15,119 bases of DNA from Candidatus Hebobacteria bacterium (GTDB lineage: Bacteria; Armatimonadota; Hebobacteria; Hebobacterales; Hebobacteraceae): the NCBI GenBank assembly GCA_029821235.1, contig JALGTT010000018.1, positions 1 to 15,119 of the forward strand. The letters are read 5' to 3'. The notes under the pieces were generated by a model. It was not told the origin of the DNA, did not search any database, and was given only the letters and a program-made list of their open reading frames with translations. A program made the translations under genes and the position numbers. Positions 5,633-14,123 of this stretch are shown here, piece after piece (the stretch's first letter is position 1; every line of letters starts with the position of its first letter).

Positions 5633-5645
5633 CTACAGGGAAGAA

Positions 5646-6755
5646 ATGACGACTGGGCTGACGCCAACTGAACATATCACGCTCAACATGGGCCCTCAGC
5701 ACCCCAGTACCCATGGGGTGTTGAGGCTGGAGCTGGAACTGGAGGGCGAGGTAATCGTCGCCTGCCGCCCCATCATCGGCTACCTGCACCGGGGCATCGA
5801 GAAGATGGCGGAGGCGCGGACCTATCCCCAGGTGCTGCCCTATACCGACCGGCTGGACTACCTCAGCAGTTCCTCCAACAACATGGCCTACGTGCAGGCG
5901 GTGGAGAAGCTGTTGGGGCTGGAGGTGCCGGAGAGGGCGAAGTACCTGCGGGTGATCTCGCTGGAACTCAACCGAATCGCCAGCCACCTGGTGTTCCTCG
6001 CCACCTTCGCCAATGACCTGGGCGCGACCACCGTGTTCCTCTATGGAATGCGGGAGCGCGAGTTGATCATGGACCTGTTCAGCATGTGGGCGGGGGCGCG
6101 GCTGACCCAGAGTTGGATTCGCATCGGCGGAGTGGGGGCGGATATCCCCGACGGTTTCGTGGACCAGGCGCTCGCCTTCTGCCGCCTCATGCCGAAGCGC
6201 CTGGACGAATACGACCGGATCCTCACCGGCAACCGCATCTTCCGCGCGCGGACCGAGGGGGTGGGGATTCTGCCGCCGGAACTGGGGGTGAACTACGGGG
6301 CGAGCGGGCCCACCCTGCGCGGCTCCGGGGTGGAATTCGATGTGCGCAGGGCGGAGCCCTATGAGGTGTATGGGGACCTGGACTTCGAGGTGGTCACCCG
6401 GCCGACTTGTGACTGCATGGGGCGGTATCTGGTGCGGATGCAGGAGATGCGCCAGAGCGTGCGCATCCTGGAGCAGTGCCTGAAGCGGCTGCCGGAGGGC
6501 GAGGTCCGGGCCAAGGTGCCCCGCGTGATCCGGCCGCCGGAGGGGGAGGCCTACGGCCGGGTGGAGTCGCCGCGGGGCGAGTTCGCCTGCTATGTGGTGT
6601 CGGACGGCAGCCCGCGGCCGGCGCGGGTGAGGTTCCGCGCTCCCTCTTTCTACCATCTCTCGGTGCTGCCCCGCATGTTGCAGGGCTGGAAGGTGGGGGA
6701 TGCGGTGGCCATCCTGGGCTCCATTGACATCGTGCTCGGCGAGGTGGACCGGTGA
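5646..6755 (+). CDS. nuoD: Complex I subunit D (49-kDa quinone-site subunit)
   Basis: A 369-residue peripheral-arm subunit that forms most of the quinone-binding pocket with NuoB. Signatures are MGPQHPSTHG (15-24), GYLHRGIEK (45-53), YTDRLDYL (66-73) and the C-terminal GSIDIVLGEVDR. His23 and Tyr72 correspond in spacing to the His38/Tyr87 quinone ligands of the Thermus subunit. The subunit is related to the large subunit of NiFe hydrogenases, but the two CxxC nickel motifs are absent, so it is a true complex I protein and not a client of HypA/HypB. The ATG at 5646 follows AGGGAAG, a modest ribosome site, after the repeat-bearing gap. The stop overlaps nuoH as GTGA. Confidence 0.96.
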   Translation: MTTGLTPTEHITLNMGPQHPSTHGVLRLELELEGEVIVACRPIIGYLHRGIEKMAEARTYPQVLPYTDRLDYLSSSSNNMAYVQAVEKLLGLEVPERAKYLRVISLELNRIASHLVFLATFANDLGATTVFLYGMRERELIMDLFSMWAGARLTQSWIRIGGVGADIPDGFVDQALAFCRLMPKRLDEYDRILTGNRIFRARTEGVGILPPELGVNYGASGPTLRGSGVEFDVRRAEPYEVYGDLDFEVVTRPTCDCMGRYLVRMQEMRQSVRILEQCLKRLPEGEVRAKVPRVIRPPEGEAYGRVESPRGEFACYVVSDGSPRPARVRFRAPSFYHLSVLPRMLQGWKVGDAVAILGSIDIVLGEVDR

Positions 6756-7774
6756 ACGCGAGCCTCTACAACACCATCGGGCAGTGGTGGTATGTGCACG
6801 GTCTGCCGCCGTGGATCTTCGAGGCGGCCTGGATGGTGGCGATGGCCGCGCTGGTCACCGTGTTCGTGCTGCTCTCGGTGCTGGTGCTGGTGTGGCTGGA
6901 GAGAAAGATATCGGCGGACCTGCAGAGCCGGGTCGGCCCCAACCGGGTGGGCGGGCGCTTCGGGCCGCTGCAGACGGCCGCGGACGCGCTGAAGTTGCTG
7001 CTGAAGGAGGACATCTTCCCGGCGGGCGCGGACCGGGTGGTCTTCTGGCTGGCTCCGTTCGTGGTGTTCGTGCCATCGCTGATGGTGTTCATGGTGCTGC
7101 CGTTCGGCGAGCGCCTGGCGGTGAACGACCTCAATCTGGGGGTGCTGTTCGTGGTGGCGGTCTCCGCCTTTCCGGTGATCGGGCTGATCATGGCCGGATG
7201 GGGCTCGAACAACAAGTACGCGGTGCTGGGGGCGATGCGGGCGGCCGCCCAGAGCCTCAGTTACGAGGTGCCCCTGGTGCTGGCGATGGTGTGCGTGGTG
7301 GTGTTCGCCGGCTCGCTGCGGGTGGGGGACATCGTCGCGGCCCAGAGGGAAGGGGGCTGGTTCATCCTGCGCTTCCCGCTGCAGTTGGCCTTTCTCCTCT
7401 ACTTCATCACCGCCATGGCGGAGGTGAACCGGGTGCCCTTCGATCTCCCGGAGGCGGAGAGCGAGTTGGTGGCCGGCTATCATGTCGAGTACTCGGGGAT
7501 GAGGTTCGCTTTCTTCTTCCTGGCGGAGTTCGCCCACCTGTTCTTCGTGTCCGCCTTCTGCGCCACTCTCTTCCTGGGCGCGTGGCAGGGGCCGTGGTTG
7601 CCGCCGGCGGTCTGGTTCCTGCTCAAGAGTTACGCAATCGTAATCCTCATCATGTGGATACGATGGACCGTTCCCCGTCTCCGGATCGACCAGGTGATGG
7701 GGTTCTCGTGGAAGCTGCTGGTGCCCCTGGGGCTGGCGGCGGTGGTGTTGACCGGAATAGTGAAGGTCTGGTAG
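6752..7774 (+). CDS. nuoH: Complex I subunit H
   Basis: A 340-residue membrane subunit with about eight transmembrane segments, which anchors the peripheral arm and lines the quinone entry channel. The two family signatures are intact: ERKISADLQSRVGPNRVG (50-67), and the acidic loop EVNRVPFDLPEAESE (224-238) continuing to GYHVEYSGM (242-250). WIRWTVPRLRIDQVM lies near the C-terminus. The start is GTG, inside the last codons of nuoD (GTGA overlap), so it is translationally coupled. The following gene here is nuoI; nuoG, which precedes nuoH in 14-subunit operons, is absent. Confidence 0.96.
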   Translation: MNASLYNTIGQWWYVHGLPPWIFEAAWMVAMAALVTVFVLLSVLVLVWLERKISADLQSRVGPNRVGGRFGPLQTAADALKLLLKEDIFPAGADRVVFWLAPFVVFVPSLMVFMVLPFGERLAVNDLNLGVLFVVAVSAFPVIGLIMAGWGSNNKYAVLGAMRAAAQSLSYEVPLVLAMVCVVVFAGSLRVGDIVAAQREGGWFILRFPLQLAFLLYFITAMAEVNRVPFDLPEAESELVAGYHVEYSGMRFAFFFLAEFAHLFFVSAFCATLFLGAWQGPWLPPAVWFLLKSYAIVILIMWIRWTVPRLRIDQVMGFSWKLLVPLGLAAVVLTGIVKVW

Positions 7775-7785
7775 GAGCGCGGGAG

Positions 7786-8241
7786 GTGACGAGAACCAAC
7801 CTGTTCGTGGATGTGGTCCTCAGCGCCTTGAGCATCGTCAAAGGGTTGATGGTGACCCTGACGAATGCGCTGCGCCCGCGCGTCACCCGCAACCACCCGT
7901 TCCAGAAGACCCCCATCCCCGAGGTCTGGCGGGGGCGGCTGGTCCATCTGCGCGGGGAGGACGGCCGGCTGAGGTGCACGGCCTGTCTCGCCTGCCAGAA
8001 GGCCTGCCCCAGTCATGCCATCCCCACCATCCAGGGGGATGACAAGAAGGGCAAGGAGAAGCGCGCGCAGGTGTACGTGTGGGACGCCTCCCGATGTCTC
8101 TTCTGCGGGCTGTGTGTGGAGGCGTGTCCGTTCGATGCCATCCGGCTGACCCGGGAGTACTCCATCGTGGGCGAGGACCGGGCCGACCTTATCTTCGATT
8201 TGAACCGGCTGCTGGGGCCGGCGGAGGGGGAGACGGCATGA
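7786..8241 (+). CDS. nuoI: Complex I subunit I (two 4Fe-4S ferredoxin-type subunit)
   Basis: A 151-residue subunit with two CxxCxxCxxxCP clusters: Cys64, 67, 70 and 74, and Cys104, 107, 110 and 114. These are clusters N6a and N6b, which pass electrons towards NuoB. The N-terminal amphipathic part (about 5-45) is typical. The frame is open much further upstream within nuoH, but GTG at 7786 has TAGGAG 8 bases before it and gives the usual length. With no NuoG or NuoF encoded nearby, NuoI is the outermost iron-sulfur subunit visible and the likely docking site for a soluble donor such as ferredoxin. That is inferred from other 11-subunit complexes. It overlaps nuoJ as ATGA. Confidence 0.95.
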   Translation: MTRTNLFVDVVLSALSIVKGLMVTLTNALRPRVTRNHPFQKTPIPEVWRGRLVHLRGEDGRLRCTACLACQKACPSHAIPTIQGDDKKGKEKRAQVYVWDASRCLFCGLCVEACPFDAIRLTREYSIVGEDRADLIFDLNRLLGPAEGETA

Positions 8242-8825
8242 TCGGCTCCCTCTGGAACGTTATCTGGAACTCCGTCTTCAGCGGCTCCTTCTGGTATCCG
8301 CTGGCCTTCGTCTGCCTCTCGCTGGGGGTGCTGATTCCGGCGGTGCTGGTGGCCCTCTCCCGCAATATGGTGCACGCGGCGCTGTGGCTGCTCCCGTGTC
8401 TGGTGAGCGTGGCCGGGCTGTACTTGATGCTGGGGGCGGAGTTGCTGGCGGGCATCCAGATCCTCGTCTACTGCGGGGGCATCGTGGTGCTGATTCTCTT
8501 CGCGGTGATGCTCACCCACGGGCTGGGCGACCCGGACGTGCGGGTGCACAACCAGCAGCTGCTGTGGGGGGTGGTGGCCGCGATGGCGGTGGCGGGGGTG
8601 GTTCTCCGCCTGCTCAGCCAGGAGATCTGGCAGTCGGGGCCGCCGGTCGCCGTGTCGGAGGTGACGGGGCGGCTGGCGGACGCGCTGCTGGGCCCGTATG
8701 TGCTGGCCTTCGAGGTTGTGTCGGTGATCCTGCTGGCGGCGCTGATCGGCTCCATCGTCATCGCCCGCGGGGATGCCGCGCCGGAGCCGGGGGCGGATGA
8801 TTCCGATGCGGAGGCGGGCGAATGA
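8238..8825 (+). CDS. nuoJ: Complex I subunit J
   Basis: A 195-residue membrane subunit with about five hydrophobic segments. The family core is MVHAALWLLPCLVSVAGLYL (44-63), followed by ELLAGIQILVYCGGIVVLIL, which forms the helix that bends during catalysis. The tail after about residue 175 is acidic and polar (APEPGADDSDAEAGE) and probably disordered. ATG at 8238 overlaps the nuoI stop as ATGA, and the nuoJ stop overlaps nuoK in the same way, so the three are translationally coupled. The longer open frame from 8079 runs inside nuoI and is not real. Confidence 0.94.
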   Translation: MIGSLWNVIWNSVFSGSFWYPLAFVCLSLGVLIPAVLVALSRNMVHAALWLLPCLVSVAGLYLMLGAELLAGIQILVYCGGIVVLILFAVMLTHGLGDPDVRVHNQQLLWGVVAAMAVAGVVLRLLSQEIWQSGPPVAVSEVTGRLADALLGPYVLAFEVVSVILLAALIGSIVIARGDAAPEPGADDSDAEAGE

Positions 8826-9145
8826 ACGAGCCCATGGTGATACCCATCCAGGCCTATCTCATCGTGAGCACGCTGCTCTTCGCCATCGGGCTGATGGCGG
8901 TGCTCACGCGGCGCAACGCGATCGCGGTGCTGATGGGCATCGAGTTGATGCTCAACGCGGCGAACATCAACTTCGTGGTCTTCTGGCGGTATGGCGGCGG
9001 ACAGGGGATGGAGGGCCTGGTGTTCGCGATTACCGTGATCGCCCTGGCGGCCGCGGAGGCGGCGATCGCGCTGGCGATCATCCTGAACGTGTATCGGCGG
9101 TTCAAGACGGTGAACGTTGACCAAATCAACCTGATGCGTGGATGA
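8822..9145 (+). CDS. nuoK: Complex I subunit K
   Basis: A 107-residue subunit with three transmembrane helices, homologous to MrpC. The diagnostic stretch RRNAIAVLMGIELMLNAANI (30-49) includes Glu41. The third helix contains AAAEAAIALAI with Glu79. These two membrane glutamates correspond to the proton-path residues of E. coli NuoK. It is coupled to nuoJ and nuoL by ATGA overlaps at both ends. Length is normal. Confidence 0.96.
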   Translation: MNEPMVIPIQAYLIVSTLLFAIGLMAVLTRRNAIAVLMGIELMLNAANINFVVFWRYGGGQGMEGLVFAITVIALAAAEAAIALAIILNVYRRFKTVNVDQINLMRG

Positions 9146-11085
9146 CAGGGCGCATGGTTCTGCTACAGGCACTGCTGACAGAACACTATGACCTGTTCCT
9201 GATCCCGGGGCTTCCGTTCCTGGCGGCGTTGGTGATCGCGGGCTTCTGCCTGCGGCCGCCGCGGGAGCGGCTGGCCCCCGCCCTCCTGATCCCGGCGCTC
9301 ACCGGATCCCTGATCCTGTCGGTCCGCGCGCTGGCGGAGGTGGGCCGGGAGGGCGTTCCGCTGACCGTCTCCTACGCGTGGCTGTGGGTGGGCAGCGCCC
9401 GGCTGGATATCGGATGTCTGGCGGATGGACTGTCGTGTGTGATGCTGGTGGTGGTCTGCACCGTCAGCCTGCTGGTGCAGATCTACTCCATCGGATACAT
9501 GAAGGGCGAGATCGGCTACGGCCGCTATTTCGCGTTCATGTCCATCTTCAGCGGCTCCATGCTGGGCCTGGTGATCTCCGACAACTTGCTCCAGACCTAT
9601 ATCTTCTGGGAGCTGGTGGGCATCTGCTCTTATCTCCTGATCGGGTTCTGGTATCGGCGGCCCTCCGCCGCGGCCGCCGCGAAGAAGGCGTTCGTTGTCA
9701 CCCGCTTCGGCGATCTCGGGTTCATGGTCGCCATCATCCTCATCTTCTCCCAGAAGTGGTGGACCTTCAACTTCCAGCAGATCGCCGGGATGGCCCACGG
9801 AGGCAACATTGCAGCCGCGGCGGCCACTCCCCTCGCGCTGCTGCTGTTCTGCGCGGCGGTGGGGAAGAGCGCGCAGTTCCCGCTGCACATCTGGCTGCCG
9901 GACGCGATGGAGGGCCCCACCCCCGTGAGCGCCCTCATCCACGCCGCCACCATGGTGGCGGCCGGGGTGTATCTGGTGGCCCGCTGCTATGCCCTGTTCG
10001 CGATTGCCCCGGTCGCCCTGTTCGTGGTGGCCCTCATCGGCGCCATCACCCTCTTTCTCGCCGCCACCATGGGCGTGGCCGAGAACGATATCAAGCGCGT
10101 GCTCGCCTACTCCACTATCAGCCAACTCGGGTACATGATGATGGCGCTGGGGGTGGGCGGATATGTGGCCGGGGTGTTCCACCTCACCACCCATGCCTTC
10201 TTCAAGGCGCTCCTCTTTCTCACCGCGGGCAGCGTCATCCATGCCATCCACACCAATGACATGTGGAAGATGGGCGGCCTGGGGAAACGGATGCCCATCA
10301 CCGCCGTCACCTGCCTGCTGGGCGCGCTCGCGCTGGCGGGCATCTTCCCCTTGTCCGGGTTCTGGAGCAAGGACGAGATTCTCTCCGCCGCCTGGTTCTC
10401 CCATCTGCCGGGCCACTGGTTCTTCTTCGCGGCCGGCCTGGTGACGGTGTTCCTCACCGCCTTCTACATGTTTCGGCTCTGGTTCCTCACTTTCGCGGGG
10501 GAGCCGAGGAGCGAAGAGGCGGCCCATGCCCACGAGTCCCCCTGGGTGATGGGAGGGCCCTTGGTGTTGCTGGCCGCCCTGGCGGTGGTGGCGGGCGGAC
10601 TGAAGTGTCTGGTGCCGGGCACGGGCCACGGGTTCGGCGCGGTGGTGGGGACCGGGCATGGAGAGGAAGCGGTCTCCCACGCCGCCATGGCGCTGTCCAT
10701 CCTGGCGGCGCTGGCGGGGATCGGGCTCGCCTGGGCCGCCTACCGCGCGCGGCTGGTCTCGCCGGCCGCCTTCAATGCGCGTTTCCCGGCGGTGCACGCG
10801 CTGCTGAAGAATGCGTGGTATTTCGACCAGGGGTGGCGGTGGTTCGCCACCCGGGTGGTGCTGGCCGGGTCCGGGCTGGCGGCCTGGTTCGACCGGCATG
10901 TGGTGAACGGCATGGTGGACGGGGTGGCCTGGCTCTCCGGGTGGGCCAGCCGGCAGTTGCGAACCGCGCAGACCGGACAGGTGCAGTTCTACGCCATCGT
11001 GCTGACGGCCGCGGTGGTGGCAGGGCTGCTGGCCGTGCTGGCGCGTGAGGCTTCGCTGTTACAACTCTTCCAGGTGCGACCTTGA
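9142..11085 (+). CDS. nuoL: Complex I antiporter-like subunit L
   Basis: A 647-residue antiporter-like proton-pumping subunit with many transmembrane helices and a C-terminal extension ending in a further helix (about 616-640), as expected for the long lateral helix of NuoL. Key ion-path residues are present: Glu157 in FWELVGICSYLLIGFW, Lys242 in GKSAQFPLHIWLPDAMEGP, Lys355 in HAFFKALLFL and Lys410 in FSGFW-like LSGFWSKDEIL. The ATG at 9142 overlaps the nuoK stop; a second ATG at 9154 is a possible alternative start. The stop overlaps the nuoM ATG by one base (TGATG). A 578-codon open frame on the opposite strand is a composition artefact. Confidence 0.96.
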   Translation: MTGRMVLLQALLTEHYDLFLIPGLPFLAALVIAGFCLRPPRERLAPALLIPALTGSLILSVRALAEVGREGVPLTVSYAWLWVGSARLDIGCLADGLSCVMLVVVCTVSLLVQIYSIGYMKGEIGYGRYFAFMSIFSGSMLGLVISDNLLQTYIFWELVGICSYLLIGFWYRRPSAAAAAKKAFVVTRFGDLGFMVAIILIFSQKWWTFNFQQIAGMAHGGNIAAAAATPLALLLFCAAVGKSAQFPLHIWLPDAMEGPTPVSALIHAATMVAAGVYLVARCYALFAIAPVALFVVALIGAITLFLAATMGVAENDIKRVLAYSTISQLGYMMMALGVGGYVAGVFHLTTHAFFKALLFLTAGSVIHAIHTNDMWKMGGLGKRMPITAVTCLLGALALAGIFPLSGFWSKDEILSAAWFSHLPGHWFFFAAGLVTVFLTAFYMFRLWFLTFAGEPRSEEAAHAHESPWVMGGPLVLLAALAVVAGGLKCLVPGTGHGFGAVVGTGHGEEAVSHAAMALSILAALAGIGLAWAAYRARLVSPAAFNARFPAVHALLKNAWYFDQGWRWFATRVVLAGSGLAAWFDRHVVNGMVDGVAWLSGWASRQLRTAQTGQVQFYAIVLTAAVVAGLLAVLAREASLLQLFQVRP

Positions 11086-12593
11086 TGGCGCTTGCGCACC
11101 CATTGACGACAATCGTGCTGGCGCCGCTGATGGCGGCGGTGCTGATCATGCTCCTGCCGCGGCGGGCGCTGCTCGCGGTGCGCGTCACCGCGGCGCTGGC
11201 CGCCGGGGTGGACCTGGTGCTCTCGGCGCTGCTGTGCTGGGTGTACCTCAGGCACGACCTGCGCGGGCTTCACTTCGAGGACAAGTTCGCGTGGTCTCCG
11301 GTGGGGAACATCAGTTTCCACCTGGCCGCGGACGGCATCAGCCTGGTGCTGGTGTTACTGACCGGCCTGGTGATCTTCTGCGGGGTGTTCGCCTCCTGGA
11401 CCGTCACCTATCGGACCAAGGAGTTCTATTGCCTGCTCCTGCTGCTGGTGACCGGGGTGTTCGGGGTGTTCGTCGCCCAGGACCTGTTCTTCTTCTTCCT
11501 GTTCTACGAGATCGCGGTGCTGCCCATGTACCTGCTGATCGGGATCTGGGGGACGGGGCCGAAGGAATACTCGGCGATGAAACTCACCCTGTTCCTGCTG
11601 GTGGGCAGCGCGTTCATGCTGGTGGGGCTGCTGGGCATCTACTTCGCGGCCGACCCCTCCACTCTCCCCGGCGGACAGCGGACCTTCGACCTGGTGGCGT
11701 TGAGCGCGGCCGGGTATCCCGTCCGCTTCCAGGTGATCGCGTTCTTCCTGCTGTACGTCGGGTTCGGGGTGCTGGCCGGCATCTGGCCGCTCCACACATG
11801 GTCGCCCGACGGCCACGCCTCCGCCCCCACCGCGGTCTCCATGCTCCACGCGGGTGTGCTGATGAAACTGGGGGCATATGGTGTGCTGCGGGTGGGGTTC
11901 GGGTGTCTGCCCGAGGGGGCGATGGCCTGGGTGTGGCTGATGGGGGGCATCGCGGTGATCAACATCGCCTATGGCGCCTATGTGGCGATGGGGCAGACCG
12001 ACCTGAAATACGTCATCGCCTATTCCTCGGTCAGCCACATGGGAGTGGTGATGCTGGGCCTGGCGGCGGCCAACGAGGTGGGCATCAACGGCGCGGTGAT
12101 GCAGATGTTCTCCCACGGAATCATGACCGGGCTCTTCTTTGCCCTGGTGGGGCTGGTCTACGAGAAGGCGCACACGCGGGAGATCAATGCCATGGGCGGG
12201 TTCGCCCGGCGCATGCCCGGCATCGCGCTCGCCTTCACCATCGGCGGCCTCGCCTCGTTCGGGCTGCCCGGCACCAGCGGGTTCGTGGCCGAACTGTTGG
12301 TGTTCCTGGGGACGGTGAAGGCCCACGCCGGTGTCTACGCGATTCCTCTCTTCGTTATCTACGCCATCGCCGCGGTGCTGGCGATCGTGATCACCGCGAC
12401 TTACGTGCTCCGGCTTCTGCAAAAGATCTTCCACGGGCCCTTCGACGAGGCCCGGTACGGCGATATCGGCGATGCGCGCACCACGGAATGGGTGACCCTG
12501 GTGGTGTTGGCGACGCTGCTGTTGGCGGTGGGATTCTATCCCGCTCCGCTGACCGACCTGATCGGAACCGCGCTGGGACCTCTGGTGCCCTGA
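11085..12593 (+). CDS. nuoM: Complex I antiporter-like subunit M, lacking the TM7 lysine
   Basis: A 502-residue antiporter-like subunit. Family marks are Glu142 in FYEIAVLPMYLLIGIWG, PLHTWSPDGHASAPTAVSML (235-254), Lys261 in LHAGVLMKLGAYG, YSSVSHMG, MFSHGIMTGLFFALVG, and PGTSGFVAEL, whose Glu matches the distal TM12 site. In most NuoM, TM7 reads FxxKxPxxPLHxWLPDAH; here FGVLAGIWPLHTWSPDGH puts Leu230 at the lysine position and changes WLPDAH to WSPDGH. I recall a divergent NuoM clade with similar WSPDGH sequences, so this may be a clade trait. The ATG at 11085 (AGGTG eight bases before) is preferred to the TTG at 11082. Nothing suggests a broken gene. Confidence 0.95.
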   Translation: MALAHPLTTIVLAPLMAAVLIMLLPRRALLAVRVTAALAAGVDLVLSALLCWVYLRHDLRGLHFEDKFAWSPVGNISFHLAADGISLVLVLLTGLVIFCGVFASWTVTYRTKEFYCLLLLLVTGVFGVFVAQDLFFFFLFYEIAVLPMYLLIGIWGTGPKEYSAMKLTLFLLVGSAFMLVGLLGIYFAADPSTLPGGQRTFDLVALSAAGYPVRFQVIAFFLLYVGFGVLAGIWPLHTWSPDGHASAPTAVSMLHAGVLMKLGAYGVLRVGFGCLPEGAMAWVWLMGGIAVINIAYGAYVAMGQTDLKYVIAYSSVSHMGVVMLGLAAANEVGINGAVMQMFSHGIMTGLFFALVGLVYEKAHTREINAMGGFARRMPGIALAFTIGGLASFGLPGTSGFVAELLVFLGTVKAHAGVYAIPLFVIYAIAAVLAIVITATYVLRLLQKIFHGPFDEARYGDIGDARTTEWVTLVVLATLLLAVGFYPAPLTDLIGTALGPLVP

Positions 12594-12603
12594 GACAGCG
12601 ATA

Positions 12604-14046
12604 ATGGAGACACTGCTACAACTGAGATGCGAACTGCTGGCGCTCGGCGCCGCGCTGCTGGTGATGCTGGCCGACCTCGTGCAGCCGCGGGGCAGCCGGC
12701 GCTGGCTCGGCTGGTTCAGCGGCCTGCTGGCGGCGGCGGTTCTGGCAGTGGTGGTTGACTCCTGGACCAAGCAGGTCCAGCCCGCCCGGCTGTGGGAGGG
12801 CGCGGTGACGCTGGACCGGCTGGGGTTCTTCTTCAAGGGGATCTTCATCCTGGGGGTGGCCGTGGTGTCGGTGGCCTCCACGGATTTCGCAGCCCGGCGG
12901 TTCCGGTTCGTGGGAGAGTACTACGGGCTGCTCTTCCTCTCGGCGACGGGGATGATGCTGATGGTGTCGGCGGGGGATCTGCTCAGCCTCTACCTGGGGA
13001 TCGAGTTGACCACCCTCAGCCTGTACGCCCTCGCCGCCTACGGCAAACTTTCCCCCCGCTCCGGGGAGGCGGGGCTGAAGTACATCGTCCTCGGCGCCAC
13101 CGCCTCCGCCGTGTTCCTGTTCGGGGCCAGCCTGGTGTACGGGGTGGCCGGCACCACGAGGTTCGCGGAGATCGGCCGCCAGATCCTGCCCTGGACCGCT
13201 CTGACCCCGGGGCTGGCCGCCGGGGGTCTGCTGGTGCTGGCCGCGCTGGCGTTCAAGATCGCGGCTGCGCCGTTCCACATGTGGGCGCCGGATGTCTACC
13301 AGGGCGCGCCGACGCCGGTGACCGCCTTCCTGTCCACCGCCTCCAAGGCGGCGGGCTTCGCCGCCATCATCCGCATTCTGCTGGGGCCCATGCTGGGGGC
13401 CGCGGAGTCCTGGATCACGGTGGTGATCGTGCTCTCGTCGGTGAGCATGGTGGTGGGGAACCTGATCGCCATCTCCCAGAAGGATATCAAGCGGATGCTG
13501 GCCTACTCCGGCATCGCGCAGGCCGGCTACGCGCTGGCGGGGGTGGCCTCCTCCTCCGAGATGGGGATCGTGGCGACCGGGTTCTTCCTGTTCCAGTATC
13601 TGTTCACGAACATCGGCGCCTTCCTGGTGGTGACCGCGGTGGGGTCCAGCGCCGGCAATGACGAGATCGCGAGCTACAACGGGCTCTGCCGCCGGAGCCC
13701 GCTGCTGGCGCTGGCGATGCTGGTGTTCCTCCTCTCCCTCGGCGGCATCCCGCCGCTGGCAGGGTTCTGGGGCAAGTTGTACGTGTTCTGGGCGGCCGCG
13801 GAACGGGGCCTGTATGGGCTGGTCTTCCTGGGCGTGCTGGCGAGCGTGCTGTCGCTCTATTACTACCTGATGGTGGCGCGCGCCATGTACATCGAGCCGG
13901 CCGGGAGAAGGCCCGGGGTCAAGGTCGGCTTCGCGCTGGCCCTGGGCATAGCGGTGTGCGCGCTGGTGGTGGTCGGGCTCGCCTATCCCACTCCTCTCCT
14001 TCACTTCGCCTCCGGCGGCATGTGGGCGATGTCGGGCGCGCGGTAG
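12604..14046 (+). CDS. nuoN: Complex I antiporter-like subunit N
   Basis: A 480-residue antiporter-like subunit, the one closest to NuoK in the membrane arm. Glu134 lies in YLGIELTTLSLYAL, Lys218 in AFKIAAAPFHMWAPDVYQG, and Lys248 in STASKAAGFA. KDIKRMLAYSGIAQAGY and GGIPPLAGFWGKLYVFWAA are also typical. Unlike NuoM here, the TM7 lysine is kept. The gene starts with ATG ten bases after the nuoM stop and is the last gene of the operon. It converges with the broken gene at 14124-14856. The 14047-14123 gap holds a run of eight G residues and a palindrome but no clear terminator. Confidence 0.95.
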   Translation: METLLQLRCELLALGAALLVMLADLVQPRGSRRWLGWFSGLLAAAVLAVVVDSWTKQVQPARLWEGAVTLDRLGFFFKGIFILGVAVVSVASTDFAARRFRFVGEYYGLLFLSATGMMLMVSAGDLLSLYLGIELTTLSLYALAAYGKLSPRSGEAGLKYIVLGATASAVFLFGASLVYGVAGTTRFAEIGRQILPWTALTPGLAAGGLLVLAALAFKIAAAPFHMWAPDVYQGAPTPVTAFLSTASKAAGFAAIIRILLGPMLGAAESWITVVIVLSSVSMVVGNLIAISQKDIKRMLAYSGIAQAGYALAGVASSSEMGIVATGFFLFQYLFTNIGAFLVVTAVGSSAGNDEIASYNGLCRRSPLLALAMLVFLLSLGGIPPLAGFWGKLYVFWAAAERGLYGLVFLGVLASVLSLYYYLMVARAMYIEPAGRRPGVKVGFALALGIAVCALVVVGLAYPTPLLHFASGGMWAMSGAR

Positions 14047-14079
14047 GCGCGGAGAAACGGGGGGGGCGAGAGACCGGGA

Positions 14080-14095
14080 AGGCGGCGTGCCGCCT
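14080..14095. terminator. Palindrome between convergent nuoN and broken gene, possible terminator
   Basis: AGGCGGC (14080-14086), GT, GCCGCCT (14089-14095) is a perfect inverted repeat 34 bases after the nuoN stop. No T run follows on either strand, so termination here is suggested by position alone. Confidence 0.3.
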
Positions 14096-14123
14096 GTCAG
14101 ACTGTCCCTTGTTCTGCCTTTGC

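Noticed and set aside
5646..6755. NuoD as a NiFe hydrogenase large subunit served by HypA/HypB
   Set aside because: The N- and C-terminal CxxC nickel ligands are absent, and the complex I quinone residues (His23, Tyr72) and the GSIDIVLGEVDR end are present.
9163..10899. A 578-codon open frame on the minus strand inside nuoL
   Set aside because: It lies wholly antisense to a clearly real gene, is rich in R, G, H, P, E and Q, and has no recognisable domain. Long antisense frames are expected in GC-rich membrane-protein genes.
11355..14004. Long minus-strand open frames of about 500 and 460 codons across nuoM and nuoN
   Set aside because: They are the same composition artefact, antisense to intact genes with full family signatures.
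14059..14066. Run of eight G residues after nuoN as a regulatory or slippage site
   Set aside because: It lies outside any coding region, and such runs are common in GC-rich DNA; nothing nearby gives it a role.
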